Shown here piece by piece: positions 9,765-18,350 of a stretch of DNA of 64,000 nt. The DNA lies in NCBI GenBank assembly GCA_002212725.1, contig MTCR01000103.1, forward strand, positions 17,019 through 81,018, written 5' to 3'. The notes under the pieces are model-generated. The model saw only the letters and a program-made list of their open reading frames with translations. It was not told the DNA's origin and did no database searches. The stretch is from Sphingobacteriales bacterium TSM_CSM (GTDB lineage: Bacteria > Bacteroidota > Bacteroidia > Chitinophagales > UBA2359). How positions within the stretch are numbered: the first letter of the stretch is position 1; each line of letters begins with the position of its first letter. The position numbers and the translations under genes were made by a program.

Positions 9765-11471
9765 ATGAACCGGCGCAAAGTAATTGCTTCAGCACTTTTG
9801 TTAACCTCGCTTATTAAAAACGAAGGCTGCCAAAAGTATGATAAAGCAACCACTTCTTCCACCGCCGGAATGCAAGTTCCACCCTCCCTTGAACCATATT
9901 CTGGAGAGTGGACGCATGACACCGCAGCTCATTTGCTGCGCAGGGCAACTTTCGGGCCTACCCGTTTGCAAATTTCCGATTCGGTTGAAAAAGGTATGCA
10001 GGCAACCATAGAGCAGCTTTTTCAACCTTTACCGCTGCCACCGCCGCCCCTGAATTATTTTTTTACCCAAGACCCCAACGTGCCTGTAGGGGCAACCTGG
10101 GTAAATGCACCTTACCTGCAAGATGTTTTTTTTGAACAATACCGCAAAAAAAGCATCAGAGCCTGGTACATGTCCCAAATTTGGGCAGAAGGTGTTTCGG
10201 TACGGCAACAACTTACCCTTTTCTGGCACAACCATTTTGGAATTTCCGATATTATTGAGCATAAGCAGGAATACATACATCTTAACCTGCTGCAAACCTA
10301 TGCATGGGGTAATTTCAAGGAACTGGTAAAAAAGGTTACCATAGACCCGGCAATGTTGCGCTTTTTAAACGGGCGTGACAACGTTGCCGGCGCTCCCAAT
10401 GAAAATTATGCCCGCGAATTACTGGAACTGTTTACCGTTGGAAAAGGTGCTTTAGCCGGCCCGGGCGATTACACTACCTTTACCGAACAAGACGTGGCAG
10501 AAATTGCCCGCGCGCTTACCGGTTGGCGCGATACCGGTTATTATACATTAAACGCCAATGAGCCAATATCGGTAAAGTTTGAGGAACAGGCGCACGACAA
10601 GGGTATTAAGCAGTTGTCGGAAAGGTTTAATAAGGAATTAATACATAATTCGGAAAACCTTGAGTATGAAAAGGTTATTGACGTTATTTTTGAACAGCCG
10701 GCTACTGCACTCCATATATGCCGCAAATTGTACCGGTGGTTTGTGCATTACCGGCTCAATGAAACGGTAGAACAAAAGGTTATTGCACCAATGGCAGCAA
10801 TGCTTCGGGAAAACAACTATGAAATACGCCCGGTTTTGGAAGCCCTGTTCCGCAGCAGTCATTTTTACCAAATAGCGGCAACCGGTCCAAAAATTAAAAG
10901 CCCCGTTGAATTTTTAATGGGTGCATTGAAACAACTGGAGATATCCATGCCCGAAGAAGTAGTGGAACGTTATCAAATTTGCCACTATTTGTTTGAAACA
11001 GCAGCCAACATGCAAATGGAATTGCTAAAACCGCCCGGCGTAGCAGGCTGGAAAGCATACTACCAGGCGCCCCAATATTACCGTTGCTGGATAAACGCCG
11101 CCACACTTCAATACCGAAAGCAGTTTATTGCCATGCTTACTTCGGGATTGGGTATTGCAGCTCCCGAAAATCAGGGCGCTGTAGTTGCTGTTTCGCCCAT
11201 TAAAATATTGAAAATGTTTGCCAACTCACACAATGCAGGGGCATTGGTTAATAACTTATCGGATTTATTGTTTCTTCACCCTCCGGCAACTAAATTGCAG
11301 TTGCAACTCAAAGCACTGCTGTTAGATGGCTTGCCCGATGAAGAATGGAGCAAAAACTGCCTTGCTTTTTTAGAAAATCCTGAAAATAAAATGCTTGCCA
11401 ATGCAACAGGGAAACGCCTGCGGCGACTGCTGTCTGGAATGCTGAACATGCCCGAATTTCACCTCATCTGA
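9765..11471 (+). CDS. DUF1800 domain protein
   Basis: A 568-residue exported protein of unknown biochemical role. The ATG at 9765 (MNRRKVIASALLLTS) starts a twin-arginine-like signal; the longer open frame would run back inside the lipoprotein gene and is rejected. DUF1800 landmarks run the full length: HLLRRATFGPTRLQI, LTLFWHNHFGIS, ENYARELLELFTVG, DVAEIARALTGWRDTG, HICRKLYRWFVHYR and LLKPPGVAGWKAYY. DUF1800 genes are almost always paired with DUF1501, as here (17 nt between stop and next ATG), and the pair is thought to form an exported complex. What it acts on is unknown. Confidence 0.93.
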   Translation: MNRRKVIASALLLTSLIKNEGCQKYDKATTSSTAGMQVPPSLEPYSGEWTHDTAAHLLRRATFGPTRLQISDSVEKGMQATIEQLFQPLPLPPPPLNYFFTQDPNVPVGATWVNAPYLQDVFFEQYRKKSIRAWYMSQIWAEGVSVRQQLTLFWHNHFGISDIIEHKQEYIHLNLLQTYAWGNFKELVKKVTIDPAMLRFLNGRDNVAGAPNENYARELLELFTVGKGALAGPGDYTTFTEQDVAEIARALTGWRDTGYYTLNANEPISVKFEEQAHDKGIKQLSERFNKELIHNSENLEYEKVIDVIFEQPATALHICRKLYRWFVHYRLNETVEQKVIAPMAAMLRENNYEIRPVLEALFRSSHFYQIAATGPKIKSPVEFLMGALKQLEISMPEEVVERYQICHYLFETAANMQMELLKPPGVAGWKAYYQAPQYYRCWINAATLQYRKQFIAMLTSGLGIAAPENQGAVVAVSPIKILKMFANSHNAGALVNNLSDLLFLHPPATKLQLQLKALLLDGLPDEEWSKNCLAFLENPENKMLANATGKRLRRLLSGMLNMPEFHLI

Positions 11472-11488
11472 TACCATAAACTTCTGAT

Positions 11489-13054
11489 ATGAACCGCCGG
11501 GATTTTGTACGTGCAGCAGCGCTTGGCGCAAGTTCACTTGTATGGCAATCTGAATTTGCCGGTACCCTTGCAACAGCACCGCAAAAGGGCAACCCTGCCG
11601 GTAAAGAGGGCAATATTTTGGTGGTTATTCAGCTAAATGGCGGCAACGACGGACTGAATACGGTAATTCCCAACAACAGTTACCCCAAACTGCAACAGGT
11701 ACGTGCCAACATACTGCCACCCGAAAATAAATTGCTTTGCATAACTCAGGATTTGTCGTTGCACCCAAACTTAGATGGGCTGCGCATTTTGTTTGAAGAG
11801 CAACAGTTGTGTATTGTTCAAAATGTAGGGTATCTTAATCAAAACCGCTCGCATTTTCGTTCGCTCGATATTTGGAATGCAGCATCGCCCGCAGAAAAAT
11901 TTTGGGATACCGGTTGGATTGCCCGCTACCTCGATTTGCTGCACCCCGGATTTCCGGTAAATTACCCCAATGCTCAATTTTCTGCCCCGCTTGCCGTAAG
12001 CATTGGCAATACAGTGGCCGATACTGCACAGGGATTGCGTGCCAATTTTGGTTATACGCTTAATAATTTACATGAACTGAGCTTGTTGAGCGAGCCGCCG
12101 CCGTATGCAAATCAACCCGAAGCCTATGCAGCAGAACTTGATTTTTTGCGAACCGGTATGCTGCAAACCAATTCTTACACAAAAGTAGTGGAAAAAGCGG
12201 CTCAAAAAGGCAAAAACAAAGGCGCTTACCCCAATGACAATATACTGGCACAACAACTTAAAACAGTGGCCAAGTTAATTTCGGGAGGGCTGCAAACGCA
12301 GTTTTACCTCCTTACCTTGCCCGGTTTTGATACACATGCCTATCAGGTGCAAAAAAACAACCCTTTAACGGGTACACATGCCGGTTTGCTCAAAACTTTG
12401 TCTGATGCCATTTTTTCTTTTCAGCAGGATTTGAGATTGCTGGGTTTAGACAACCGCGTATTGGGAATGACCTACTCAGAGTTTGGGCGGCAAATACGCT
12501 CAAACAATGCTTTTGGCACCGACCATGGCACTGCCGCCCCGCTGTTTGTTTTTGGAACTTCTGTTAACCGGCAGGTTATTGGAAGCAACCCGTTTATACC
12601 CGATGAGGTGGACAAGCAGGAGGGTGTTGCTATGCAATACAGTTTTACAGATGTGTATGCTTCCATGCTGCACCAATGGCTTGGCATGACAGATACTGCA
12701 AAGCTGTCGGGCATATTTGGAGATTTGTTTACACCGTTGCCCATTTGCTGTTCTGTAAATCCGCAATCAACTTCTTTCGGGCAAACTGCTGTGATGTCGG
12801 GTGAATTAGCCGTTATACCCGACAAGTTTACTCAAAAAGTACAGGTTGCGTTCCGTATTACACAAGCCGGAGGGGTAAAACTGGTTATGCTAAACGCAGC
12901 CGGGGGCGTGGTGCAAACCGTTGCAGAAGGTAATGCAACAGCCGGCACACATACCTATACGGTAAACACCGGCAACCTTGCAGCCGGTAACTACTACTTT
13001 CATTTAGTTGCCGGTAATGATGCAACAACTGTGCAGGCAAGAAAAACAGGTTAA
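11489..13054 (+). CDS. DUF1501 domain protein with Tat signal and C-terminal Ig-like tail
   Basis: A 521-residue exported protein. It begins with a twin-arginine signal (MNRRDFVRAAALGASS), so it is probably exported folded. DUF1501 is related to the alkaline-phosphatase/sulfatase superfamily; the visible motifs are VIQLNGGNDGLNTVIP (residues 46-61), SHFRSLDIWNA, LPGFDTHAYQ and the pair YSEFGRQI ... GTDHGTAAPLFVFG, where the Asp-His residues are candidate metal ligands. The last about 80 residues (VQVAFRITQAGGVKLVMLNA ... AGNYYFHLVAG) form an FlgD/T9SS-CTD-like Ig strand set without the usual PNP opening. It is the second member of the DUF1800/DUF1501 pair. Confidence 0.93.
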   Translation: MNRRDFVRAAALGASSLVWQSEFAGTLATAPQKGNPAGKEGNILVVIQLNGGNDGLNTVIPNNSYPKLQQVRANILPPENKLLCITQDLSLHPNLDGLRILFEEQQLCIVQNVGYLNQNRSHFRSLDIWNAASPAEKFWDTGWIARYLDLLHPGFPVNYPNAQFSAPLAVSIGNTVADTAQGLRANFGYTLNNLHELSLLSEPPPYANQPEAYAAELDFLRTGMLQTNSYTKVVEKAAQKGKNKGAYPNDNILAQQLKTVAKLISGGLQTQFYLLTLPGFDTHAYQVQKNNPLTGTHAGLLKTLSDAIFSFQQDLRLLGLDNRVLGMTYSEFGRQIRSNNAFGTDHGTAAPLFVFGTSVNRQVIGSNPFIPDEVDKQEGVAMQYSFTDVYASMLHQWLGMTDTAKLSGIFGDLFTPLPICCSVNPQSTSFGQTAVMSGELAVIPDKFTQKVQVAFRITQAGGVKLVMLNAAGGVVQTVAEGNATAGTHTYTVNTGNLAAGNYYFHLVAGNDATTVQARKTG

Positions 13055-13115
13055 TTCATAGCCGTTTCCAATATTGGTTTGCAATCTGCAATTTAAAGAA
13101 TGAGTAGAAACAATA

Positions 13116-13147
13116 TTTGAAACAGGGTAAAAAACCTGTTACCTTTG
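13116..13147 (+). promoter_or_regulatory. Bacteroidota promoter heading the PhyH/ABC-exporter operon
   Basis: TTTG at 13116-13119, a 20-nt spacer and TACCTTTG at 13140-13147. It has the same spacing and -7 sequence as the promoter at 9198. It overlaps the 5'-most possible start (TTG 13117) of the permease gene, so translation must begin downstream. Confidence 0.8.
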
Positions 13148-13164
13148 TCCTGAAACCCTTTGTT

Positions 13165-14001
13165 TTGTCAACAGCTAATATTGCGGGCAAATTGCAACAT
13201 CATTCAAACAAGCCACCGGCAACGGGTAAATATTTGGCAGGCATTTACTATTTCAGGCTTTTTACCGCAGCCATGGTACAACGTGCCCTGAAAGCAAGGT
13301 ATGCGCAAACCCTGTTGGGCAGTTTGTGGATTGTGGTGCAACCTTTGTTAACCCTTTCGGTTTTTGTGTTGGTGTTTGATAAACTTGCCGGTATTTACAA
13401 AGAAAGTCAGCCCTATGCATTATTTGCCTTTATAGGTTTAATAGGGTGGAACCTGTTTTCACATATCAGCCTTCAGGGCGGCAATGCGGTGGTACAACAT
13501 CGCGATTTGTTAAAGCGCCTCTATTTTCCAAAAATTACGCTGGTACTGGTACAGGTAATTATTGGACTTATAGATTTTTTTATTGGCTTGGCTCTTATAT
13601 TGTTTGCCTTGTTGCTGCTGGGTATTGGTTTTTCGGGAAAACTGTTGTTGTTGCCCTTTTTCATCCTGCTCAACCTGCTTACCGGGGTAGCTGTTGCCCT
13701 TTTTATGAACATTATTACGGTAAAAAAGCGCGATTATTACCAGGCTTTACCTTATTTTATTAACTTTGGTATGTGGGTTACACCTGTGTTTTACCCCGTT
13801 TCTATTGTACCTCAAAATTACCGGTTTTTGCTCTATTGCAATCCTATGTCGGGTATAATAGAAGGTTACAGGACTTGCATTTTTAACACAGGCAGTATTT
13901 CTGCCGCATATTTTCCGGTGTATGTTCTAATTTTGCTGATTACCCTTGCAGGGTTTTACCGGTTTAAAGAAAAAGAACACACTTTTGTTGACACTGTTTG
14001 A
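13165..14001 (+). CDS. ABC-2 type polysaccharide/lipid exporter permease (Wzm-like)
   Basis: About 278 residues with six hydrophobic segments. It has the ABC-2 permease signature at the cytoplasmic start (RALKARYAQTLLGSLWIVVQPLLTL style, near residue 43 of this start) and the late motif FYPVSIVP...NPMSGIIEGYR typical of O-antigen, teichoic acid and capsule exporters. The start is uncertain: the longest frame begins at TTG 13117, which lies inside the promoter. TTG 13165 is chosen; ATG 13273 is possible but would cut the conserved region just before TM1. It is the first gene of an operon whose last gene (20271) is the matching ATPase, an unusual arrangement because permease and ATPase are normally adjacent. 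Confidence 0.85.
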   Translation: MSTANIAGKLQHHSNKPPATGKYLAGIYYFRLFTAAMVQRALKARYAQTLLGSLWIVVQPLLTLSVFVLVFDKLAGIYKESQPYALFAFIGLIGWNLFSHISLQGGNAVVQHRDLLKRLYFPKITLVLVQVIIGLIDFFIGLALILFALLLLGIGFSGKLLLLPFFILLNLLTGVAVALFMNIITVKKRDYYQALPYFINFGMWVTPVFYPVSIVPQNYRFLLYCNPMSGIIEGYRTCIFNTGSISAAYFPVYVLILLITLAGFYRFKEKEHTFVDTV

Positions 14002-14030
14002 CCTTAATGCTCAACTTTAAATATTTACTT

Positions 14031-16223
14031 ATGCGAAACGTTTTTAAACAACCCGAATTACAACAGCAGTTCGACCAATTCGGGTACGTAGCCGTTCCTT
14101 TCCTTGCGCCCGACGAAGTGGCCGCTTTACAAAACGCCTATTTCGAAACCCTTGCCCTGAAAGGTGGCAACATTACCGGCGAAGAAGTAAAAACAGTGGC
14201 GGTAAAAGAACGTATAACCTACGATTTTACCTTTATTGATAAAAATATTGACTACAAGCGAAAGGTATTTGACATTATTACCGCCGCTTTTAAAAAACAT
14301 ACCGACCATTATTTGGCCGATTACAAGCCAATTATTGCCAACTTCATTTATAAACCCGAAAACGACGGCGAAGTACCCCTGCACCAAAACTGGGCTTTTG
14401 TTGACGAAAGCCAATATACCTCTGTTTCGGTATGGGTGCCATTGGTTGACAGCAATGAGCAAAACGGCACACTGCAAATGGTAAACGGCAGCCATAAACG
14501 GTTCGGACAAATTCGCGGGCCGCTCGTTCCCTGGGAGTTAGACCAGATTAAATCCGATATTATTGACCACTACCTTACGCCCATGAATGTTCCGGCAGGG
14601 CAGGCGGTGGTTTTAGATGACAGCATTGTGCATTACTCCGATAGAAATCTTACTTCACAACTTCGCCTGGCCATTCAGCTTATTATGATACCACGCGAAG
14701 CTACCGCCATACACTACCATTACAATACCCAATCGGGCGGTAAAGAAGTGGAAGTATGGGAGGTGGACGAGAACTTTTTTGCCGAATTTAACCCTTGGAA
14801 AATTCCCGATGAGGTAAAGGTAACAGGCAAAGTTCCATTTTCCCATGAATTTATTGACGTGCAGCAATTTGAAGAACGGTTTTTCATGCCGCGCTACGAC
14901 AAAGTAACGGTGCCGGCCGCCCTGCCGCCTTCTATGCAGGCTACATACCACAACCCGCCCACAGCCGTAAAACTACCCTTGCCGGGCGGTTTTGTATTTT
15001 TAAATCCGCAGCAGCAGCAACATTTTGAAGAAAAAGGCTGGGTGGTTTTAGACCTGCTATCAGACGAAGAAGTACAGGAGTTGCTCCATTTTTACCATAA
15101 CCAACCCAAACAACAGGTGCCCGAACACGGTTTCCATGTTAGCCTCGACAGCAGCGATACCCGCTTTACCGCCGCCGTAATTGACAAACTTACCCAAATA
15201 ATGGGCAATAATGCCAACCGGTTTTTTAAAGACTACAAACTTTTTACCGGCAGTTTTGTGGTTAAAGAACCCGGTAAGCAAGGTATTGTACCCCCTCATC
15301 AGGACTGGACTTTTGTTGACGAAACCAAATACTTTTCGGCTACCCTTTGGACACCGCTGCAAGATGTAAACACCGACAACGGCGCATTGGGTGTAATTTC
15401 GGGCAGCCAAAACTATTTTAACCACCCGCGTCCTTCGCCTGCGCCCGTTTTTAAAGCCCCTTTTGACGCACATGTTTTTACCGTTTTTCCCTACCTCGAC
15501 ATTATTGAACTTAAAGCCGGGCAGGCGCTTATGTTCAACAACCGAACCATACATGCCTCGCCACCAAATGTTTCGGGGGCGCCACGCATTGCTGCCGGCA
15601 TTGGCATTACCCACAAAGATGCTCAACTTATTCACTGCTATCTGGAACCCGGCCGGCAACAGCCTACGGTAGGAATTTATACGGTAAACGAACAATTTTT
15701 TCCGGTTTACAACAATGAAAAACTCAAAAGCATGTACTTGTCGGGGCGTTCGCTTGCCGATGACGGTTGGGAAAAAATTGCAGAAACACCCCTGCAAGCA
15801 CCCGAAATAAGCGCCGGCGAGCTGACAGCCAAAATAACCCAATCGGGCAATGTGTTTAACTGGGCACTGGCCGCCAAAATGGCCGCCTTGTTCGGCTACT
15901 CGCTGCCCGGTGCCAATAGTGCTACCGGTACAGGTTCAAATAACCATACCGATAACAATACACAACCTGACTTGCAAGCCGAAACATGGTTGCAGGTTTA
16001 TACCCCCGGCCGCATTTGGGCAGAGTTGAAACATAAGTTCGGCCGCCTGCAACAACACCCCGAAATTTATACCCCTGCAAATGTTGCCGCCGAACTGCTG
16101 CAACGCGGTAAACAATCGAAAGTAGTGAAAGCGGGTGCAGTTGTAACTGCAACGGCTGTTTTGCTTCGGGTTTTTTGGCCGGTGTTGCGGTTTTTGTGGC
16201 AAAACAGGCGGTCATCTAAATAA
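14031..16223 (+). CDS. Tandem two-domain PhyH (phytanoyl-CoA dioxygenase-like) protein with C-terminal membrane helix
   Basis: A 730-residue fusion of two Fe(II)/2-oxoglutarate oxygenase-type domains. The ATG at 14031 is preferred over 13998, which overlaps the upstream stop. Domain 1 (about 5-290) opens FDQFGYVAVPFLAPDEV and carries HQN (residues 118-120) where an HxD metal triad is expected, with distal His in DDSIVHYSDRN. Domain 2 (about 320-600) opens FEEKGWVVLDLLSDEEV and has intact HQD (423-425) and distal His in NNRTIHASPPN. A linker rich in Asn/Thr and a hydrophobic helix (VVTATAVLLRVFWPVLRFLW) followed by NRRSSK close the protein and would hold it at the inner membrane. A doubled PhyH chain is rare. 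Domain 1 may be catalytically altered or structural, domain 2 active. The substrate is unknown. Confidence 0.88.
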   Translation: MRNVFKQPELQQQFDQFGYVAVPFLAPDEVAALQNAYFETLALKGGNITGEEVKTVAVKERITYDFTFIDKNIDYKRKVFDIITAAFKKHTDHYLADYKPIIANFIYKPENDGEVPLHQNWAFVDESQYTSVSVWVPLVDSNEQNGTLQMVNGSHKRFGQIRGPLVPWELDQIKSDIIDHYLTPMNVPAGQAVVLDDSIVHYSDRNLTSQLRLAIQLIMIPREATAIHYHYNTQSGGKEVEVWEVDENFFAEFNPWKIPDEVKVTGKVPFSHEFIDVQQFEERFFMPRYDKVTVPAALPPSMQATYHNPPTAVKLPLPGGFVFLNPQQQQHFEEKGWVVLDLLSDEEVQELLHFYHNQPKQQVPEHGFHVSLDSSDTRFTAAVIDKLTQIMGNNANRFFKDYKLFTGSFVVKEPGKQGIVPPHQDWTFVDETKYFSATLWTPLQDVNTDNGALGVISGSQNYFNHPRPSPAPVFKAPFDAHVFTVFPYLDIIELKAGQALMFNNRTIHASPPNVSGAPRIAAGIGITHKDAQLIHCYLEPGRQQPTVGIYTVNEQFFPVYNNEKLKSMYLSGRSLADDGWEKIAETPLQAPEISAGELTAKITQSGNVFNWALAAKMAALFGYSLPGANSATGTGSNNHTDNNTQPDLQAETWLQVYTPGRIWAELKHKFGRLQQHPEIYTPANVAAELLQRGKQSKVVKAGAVVTATAVLLRVFWPVLRFLWQNRRSSK

Positions 16224-16237
16224 TACAGCACCCAGTT

Positions 16238-17248
16238 ATGGATTTTACCTTCCACAATTCCGGTCACCGGCAACAATTTGAACAAAAAGGCTATCTGGTG
16301 GTTAACCTGCTGACCGCTGCCGAGGTAGCGGAATTGTTGCAGTTTTACCACTCGCTGCACCATAGCCATAAAACCGGCTACGGGTTTCATGTAAGTTTAG
16401 ATAATACCGACCCCGAATTTGTTTGCAACATCAACAACCGAATTACGGCCGTTTTGCAGCGTAGCATGGAGCAACTATTTGGCAATTTCAGGCTGTTTTC
16501 GGGCAGGTTTCTGGTGAAAGATCACAACCGGCTGGGTTTGGTAACTCCGCATCAGGATTGGTCGTTTACCGATGAAACCCGGTCAGTATCGGCTACGGTA
16601 TGGGTTCCGTTGCAGGATACAACCATCCAAAACGGCGCCATCGGGGTAATTGAGGGAAGCCACCTTGCCTATACCGGCATTCGGGCCACGCCGCTGCCGG
16701 TTTTTAAAGTACCTTTCGATGATTGTTCACCCCAAATTTTTCCATATCTCAAAATCATTGATATGCAGGCCGGACAGGCACTGCTTATGAACAACCGGCT
16801 AATACACGGCTCGCCACCCAACCTTGGCAGCAACGCGCGTATTTCGGCAGGTGCCGAAATCATTCCGCAATCGGCGCCGCTCTACCATTACTACCTGCAC
16901 CCAACTGAAAACATGGTTATGCAGTACGCCATTGACGACACTTTTTTTTACCATTACAGCAATGCCAAACTGTTGCAACTTTACCAAAAACAAGAAACAC
17001 CGCAAGGATTAAAACTTATTGGTAAACTTCCATACAACCATGCGCAGCAAACCTGGGAAACGGTAAGTCAAATCATTCAATCGGGCTATGTGCACCCATT
17101 CGGGCCGCTGATGCAGCAAATTTACAACTACAGTTACCATCTTTCCGACACTCCACCTTTTGCGTCCAATGTGCCGCAAACAACCCCCAACCTCAAATCA
17201 CAGCAAAAGTCGGTTTGGAATTGGGTAAAAAGCAAATTGCAACCATAA
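16238..17248 (+). CDS. PhyH family Fe(II)/2-oxoglutarate dioxygenase
   Basis: A 336-residue single-domain PhyH protein, 14 nt after the tandem PhyH gene. It opens FEQKGYLVVNLLTAAEV. It has the metal motif HQDWSFTDET (HxD), the substrate-pocket strand VWVPLQDTTIQNGAIGVIEG, distal His in NNRLIHGSPPN and the 2-oxoglutarate Arg in NARISAGAE. All iron ligands are therefore present. It is closest in pattern to domain 2 of the upstream tandem protein (both share YGFHVSLD / HGFHVSLD and the SPPN motif), suggesting local duplication. The C-terminus ends in a short amphipathic stretch, VWNWVKSKLQP. It probably hydroxylates a membrane-associated or carrier-bound intermediate of this pathway (inference). 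Confidence 0.9.
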   Translation: MDFTFHNSGHRQQFEQKGYLVVNLLTAAEVAELLQFYHSLHHSHKTGYGFHVSLDNTDPEFVCNINNRITAVLQRSMEQLFGNFRLFSGRFLVKDHNRLGLVTPHQDWSFTDETRSVSATVWVPLQDTTIQNGAIGVIEGSHLAYTGIRATPLPVFKVPFDDCSPQIFPYLKIIDMQAGQALLMNNRLIHGSPPNLGSNARISAGAEIIPQSAPLYHYYLHPTENMVMQYAIDDTFFYHYSNAKLLQLYQKQETPQGLKLIGKLPYNHAQQTWETVSQIIQSGYVHPFGPLMQQIYNYSYHLSDTPPFASNVPQTTPNLKSQQKSVWNWVKSKLQP

Positions 17249-17260
17249 AAACACAATTAA

Positions 17261-18244
17261 ATGAACAATAATATAATACGAGATGCCCGTTTGGAAAAAG
17301 CCATGGACACCGATGGTTTTTTTGTGGTAAAATCATTTTTAAACACGGAACAGTTAACAGCCCTTGAAAACCTGTATAATGAATACCGGCCTACCGATGA
17401 AATAAACAAATACCGGTTTTATGCCAGCACATTTTCTACAAACCTTGCTTACCGGCAACGGTTAAAGGAGCAAATACCACATATTTTCAAACCGTCGCTC
17501 GAAAAATTGTTTGCCGGCTATAAGTTTATTGGTGCCAATTTTATACTAAAAATACCGGGAGGCAACAGCCGTTTGGAAATTCATCAGGACACCTCCCTGC
17601 TCGACGAAAGCCTGTTTACCCCGGTAAATGTGTGGTGCCCCATGACCAATGTAACCGTAGAAAATGGTACTTTGTACCTGCTGCCGGGTAGCCACCGTTT
17701 TTTTAACAGCATACGCATACCGGCCATTAAATACCCCTATGAAGATATTTTTCAGCATGTGTTAAGCCATCTTATACCCATTGAAGTTAACCGGGGCGAT
17801 GCGGTTATTTTTAACTCAGGCATTATTCATTACTCGCCCGACAACCAAACCAACCGCGAGCGTTTGGTGGCCGATACCTGCATAACCCACCAAAATGCAC
17901 AGGTGCGTATTTACCATAAAGATATTGACAACCCCGACAGCCCCCTCGAAATCATTAATCAGGACGATGATTTTTTGGAAAAATTCCTTTATTTCAGGGA
18001 AAATATTTTTGCCCGGCCCGAAGAAGGCACTACCATAGGATTTATTCCTTACAGCCATAAAACAGTAAATGAAGCTGAATTTGATGCTTTGGTACATAAG
18101 CTAACCAATAAATACACTTTCCGGCAATACAACTTTGCCGGAGACGAGTTAAAAACAGTTTATTTCCCGGCTTTGGGCGGTGTGGCCAAATTACAGCAAC
18201 TTGCACATAAGGTAATGCATATGTTTCAGCCTCAAAATGCTTAA
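17261..18244 (+). CDS. PhyH family Fe(II)/2-oxoglutarate dioxygenase
   Basis: A 327-residue PhyH protein, 12 nt after the previous gene. Landmarks are MDTDGFFVVKSFLNTEQL, an intact HxD motif (IHQDTSLLDESL), NVWCPMTNVTVENGTLYLLP, distal His in NSGIIHYSPDN and Arg in RERLVADTCI. It is more diverged from its neighbours than they are from each other; for example CPMTNV replaces the usual VPLQD, so it may use a different substrate. The C-terminus carries a helical LQQLAHKVMHMFQ tail. It is presumed cytoplasmic or peripheral on the inner membrane. It is followed by a 106-nt gap, the longest inside this operon. Confidence 0.9.
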   Translation: MNNNIIRDARLEKAMDTDGFFVVKSFLNTEQLTALENLYNEYRPTDEINKYRFYASTFSTNLAYRQRLKEQIPHIFKPSLEKLFAGYKFIGANFILKIPGGNSRLEIHQDTSLLDESLFTPVNVWCPMTNVTVENGTLYLLPGSHRFFNSIRIPAIKYPYEDIFQHVLSHLIPIEVNRGDAVIFNSGIIHYSPDNQTNRERLVADTCITHQNAQVRIYHKDIDNPDSPLEIINQDDDFLEKFLYFRENIFARPEEGTTIGFIPYSHKTVNEAEFDALVHKLTNKYTFRQYNFAGDELKTVYFPALGGVAKLQQLAHKVMHMFQPQNA

Positions 18245-18350
18245 CAGATACAAAAGCTAAACCGGAAAGCGAAAATTGTGAAAGGCAAAATTATTGTACT
18301 GCGCAAGTAAGCCCCCTTTTGGTTGTGTGAGAAAGACACATTTTTTAACT

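Noticed and set aside
15060..15842. Open frame of 260 codons on the minus strand
   Set aside because: Antisense to domain 2 of the tandem PhyH protein, whose HQD and distal His motifs prove the plus-strand reading.
18294..18350. TTG start extending the PhyH protein at 18351
   Set aside because: The extension lacks family support and is preceded by a long gap; ATG 18351 matches other PhyH N-termini.
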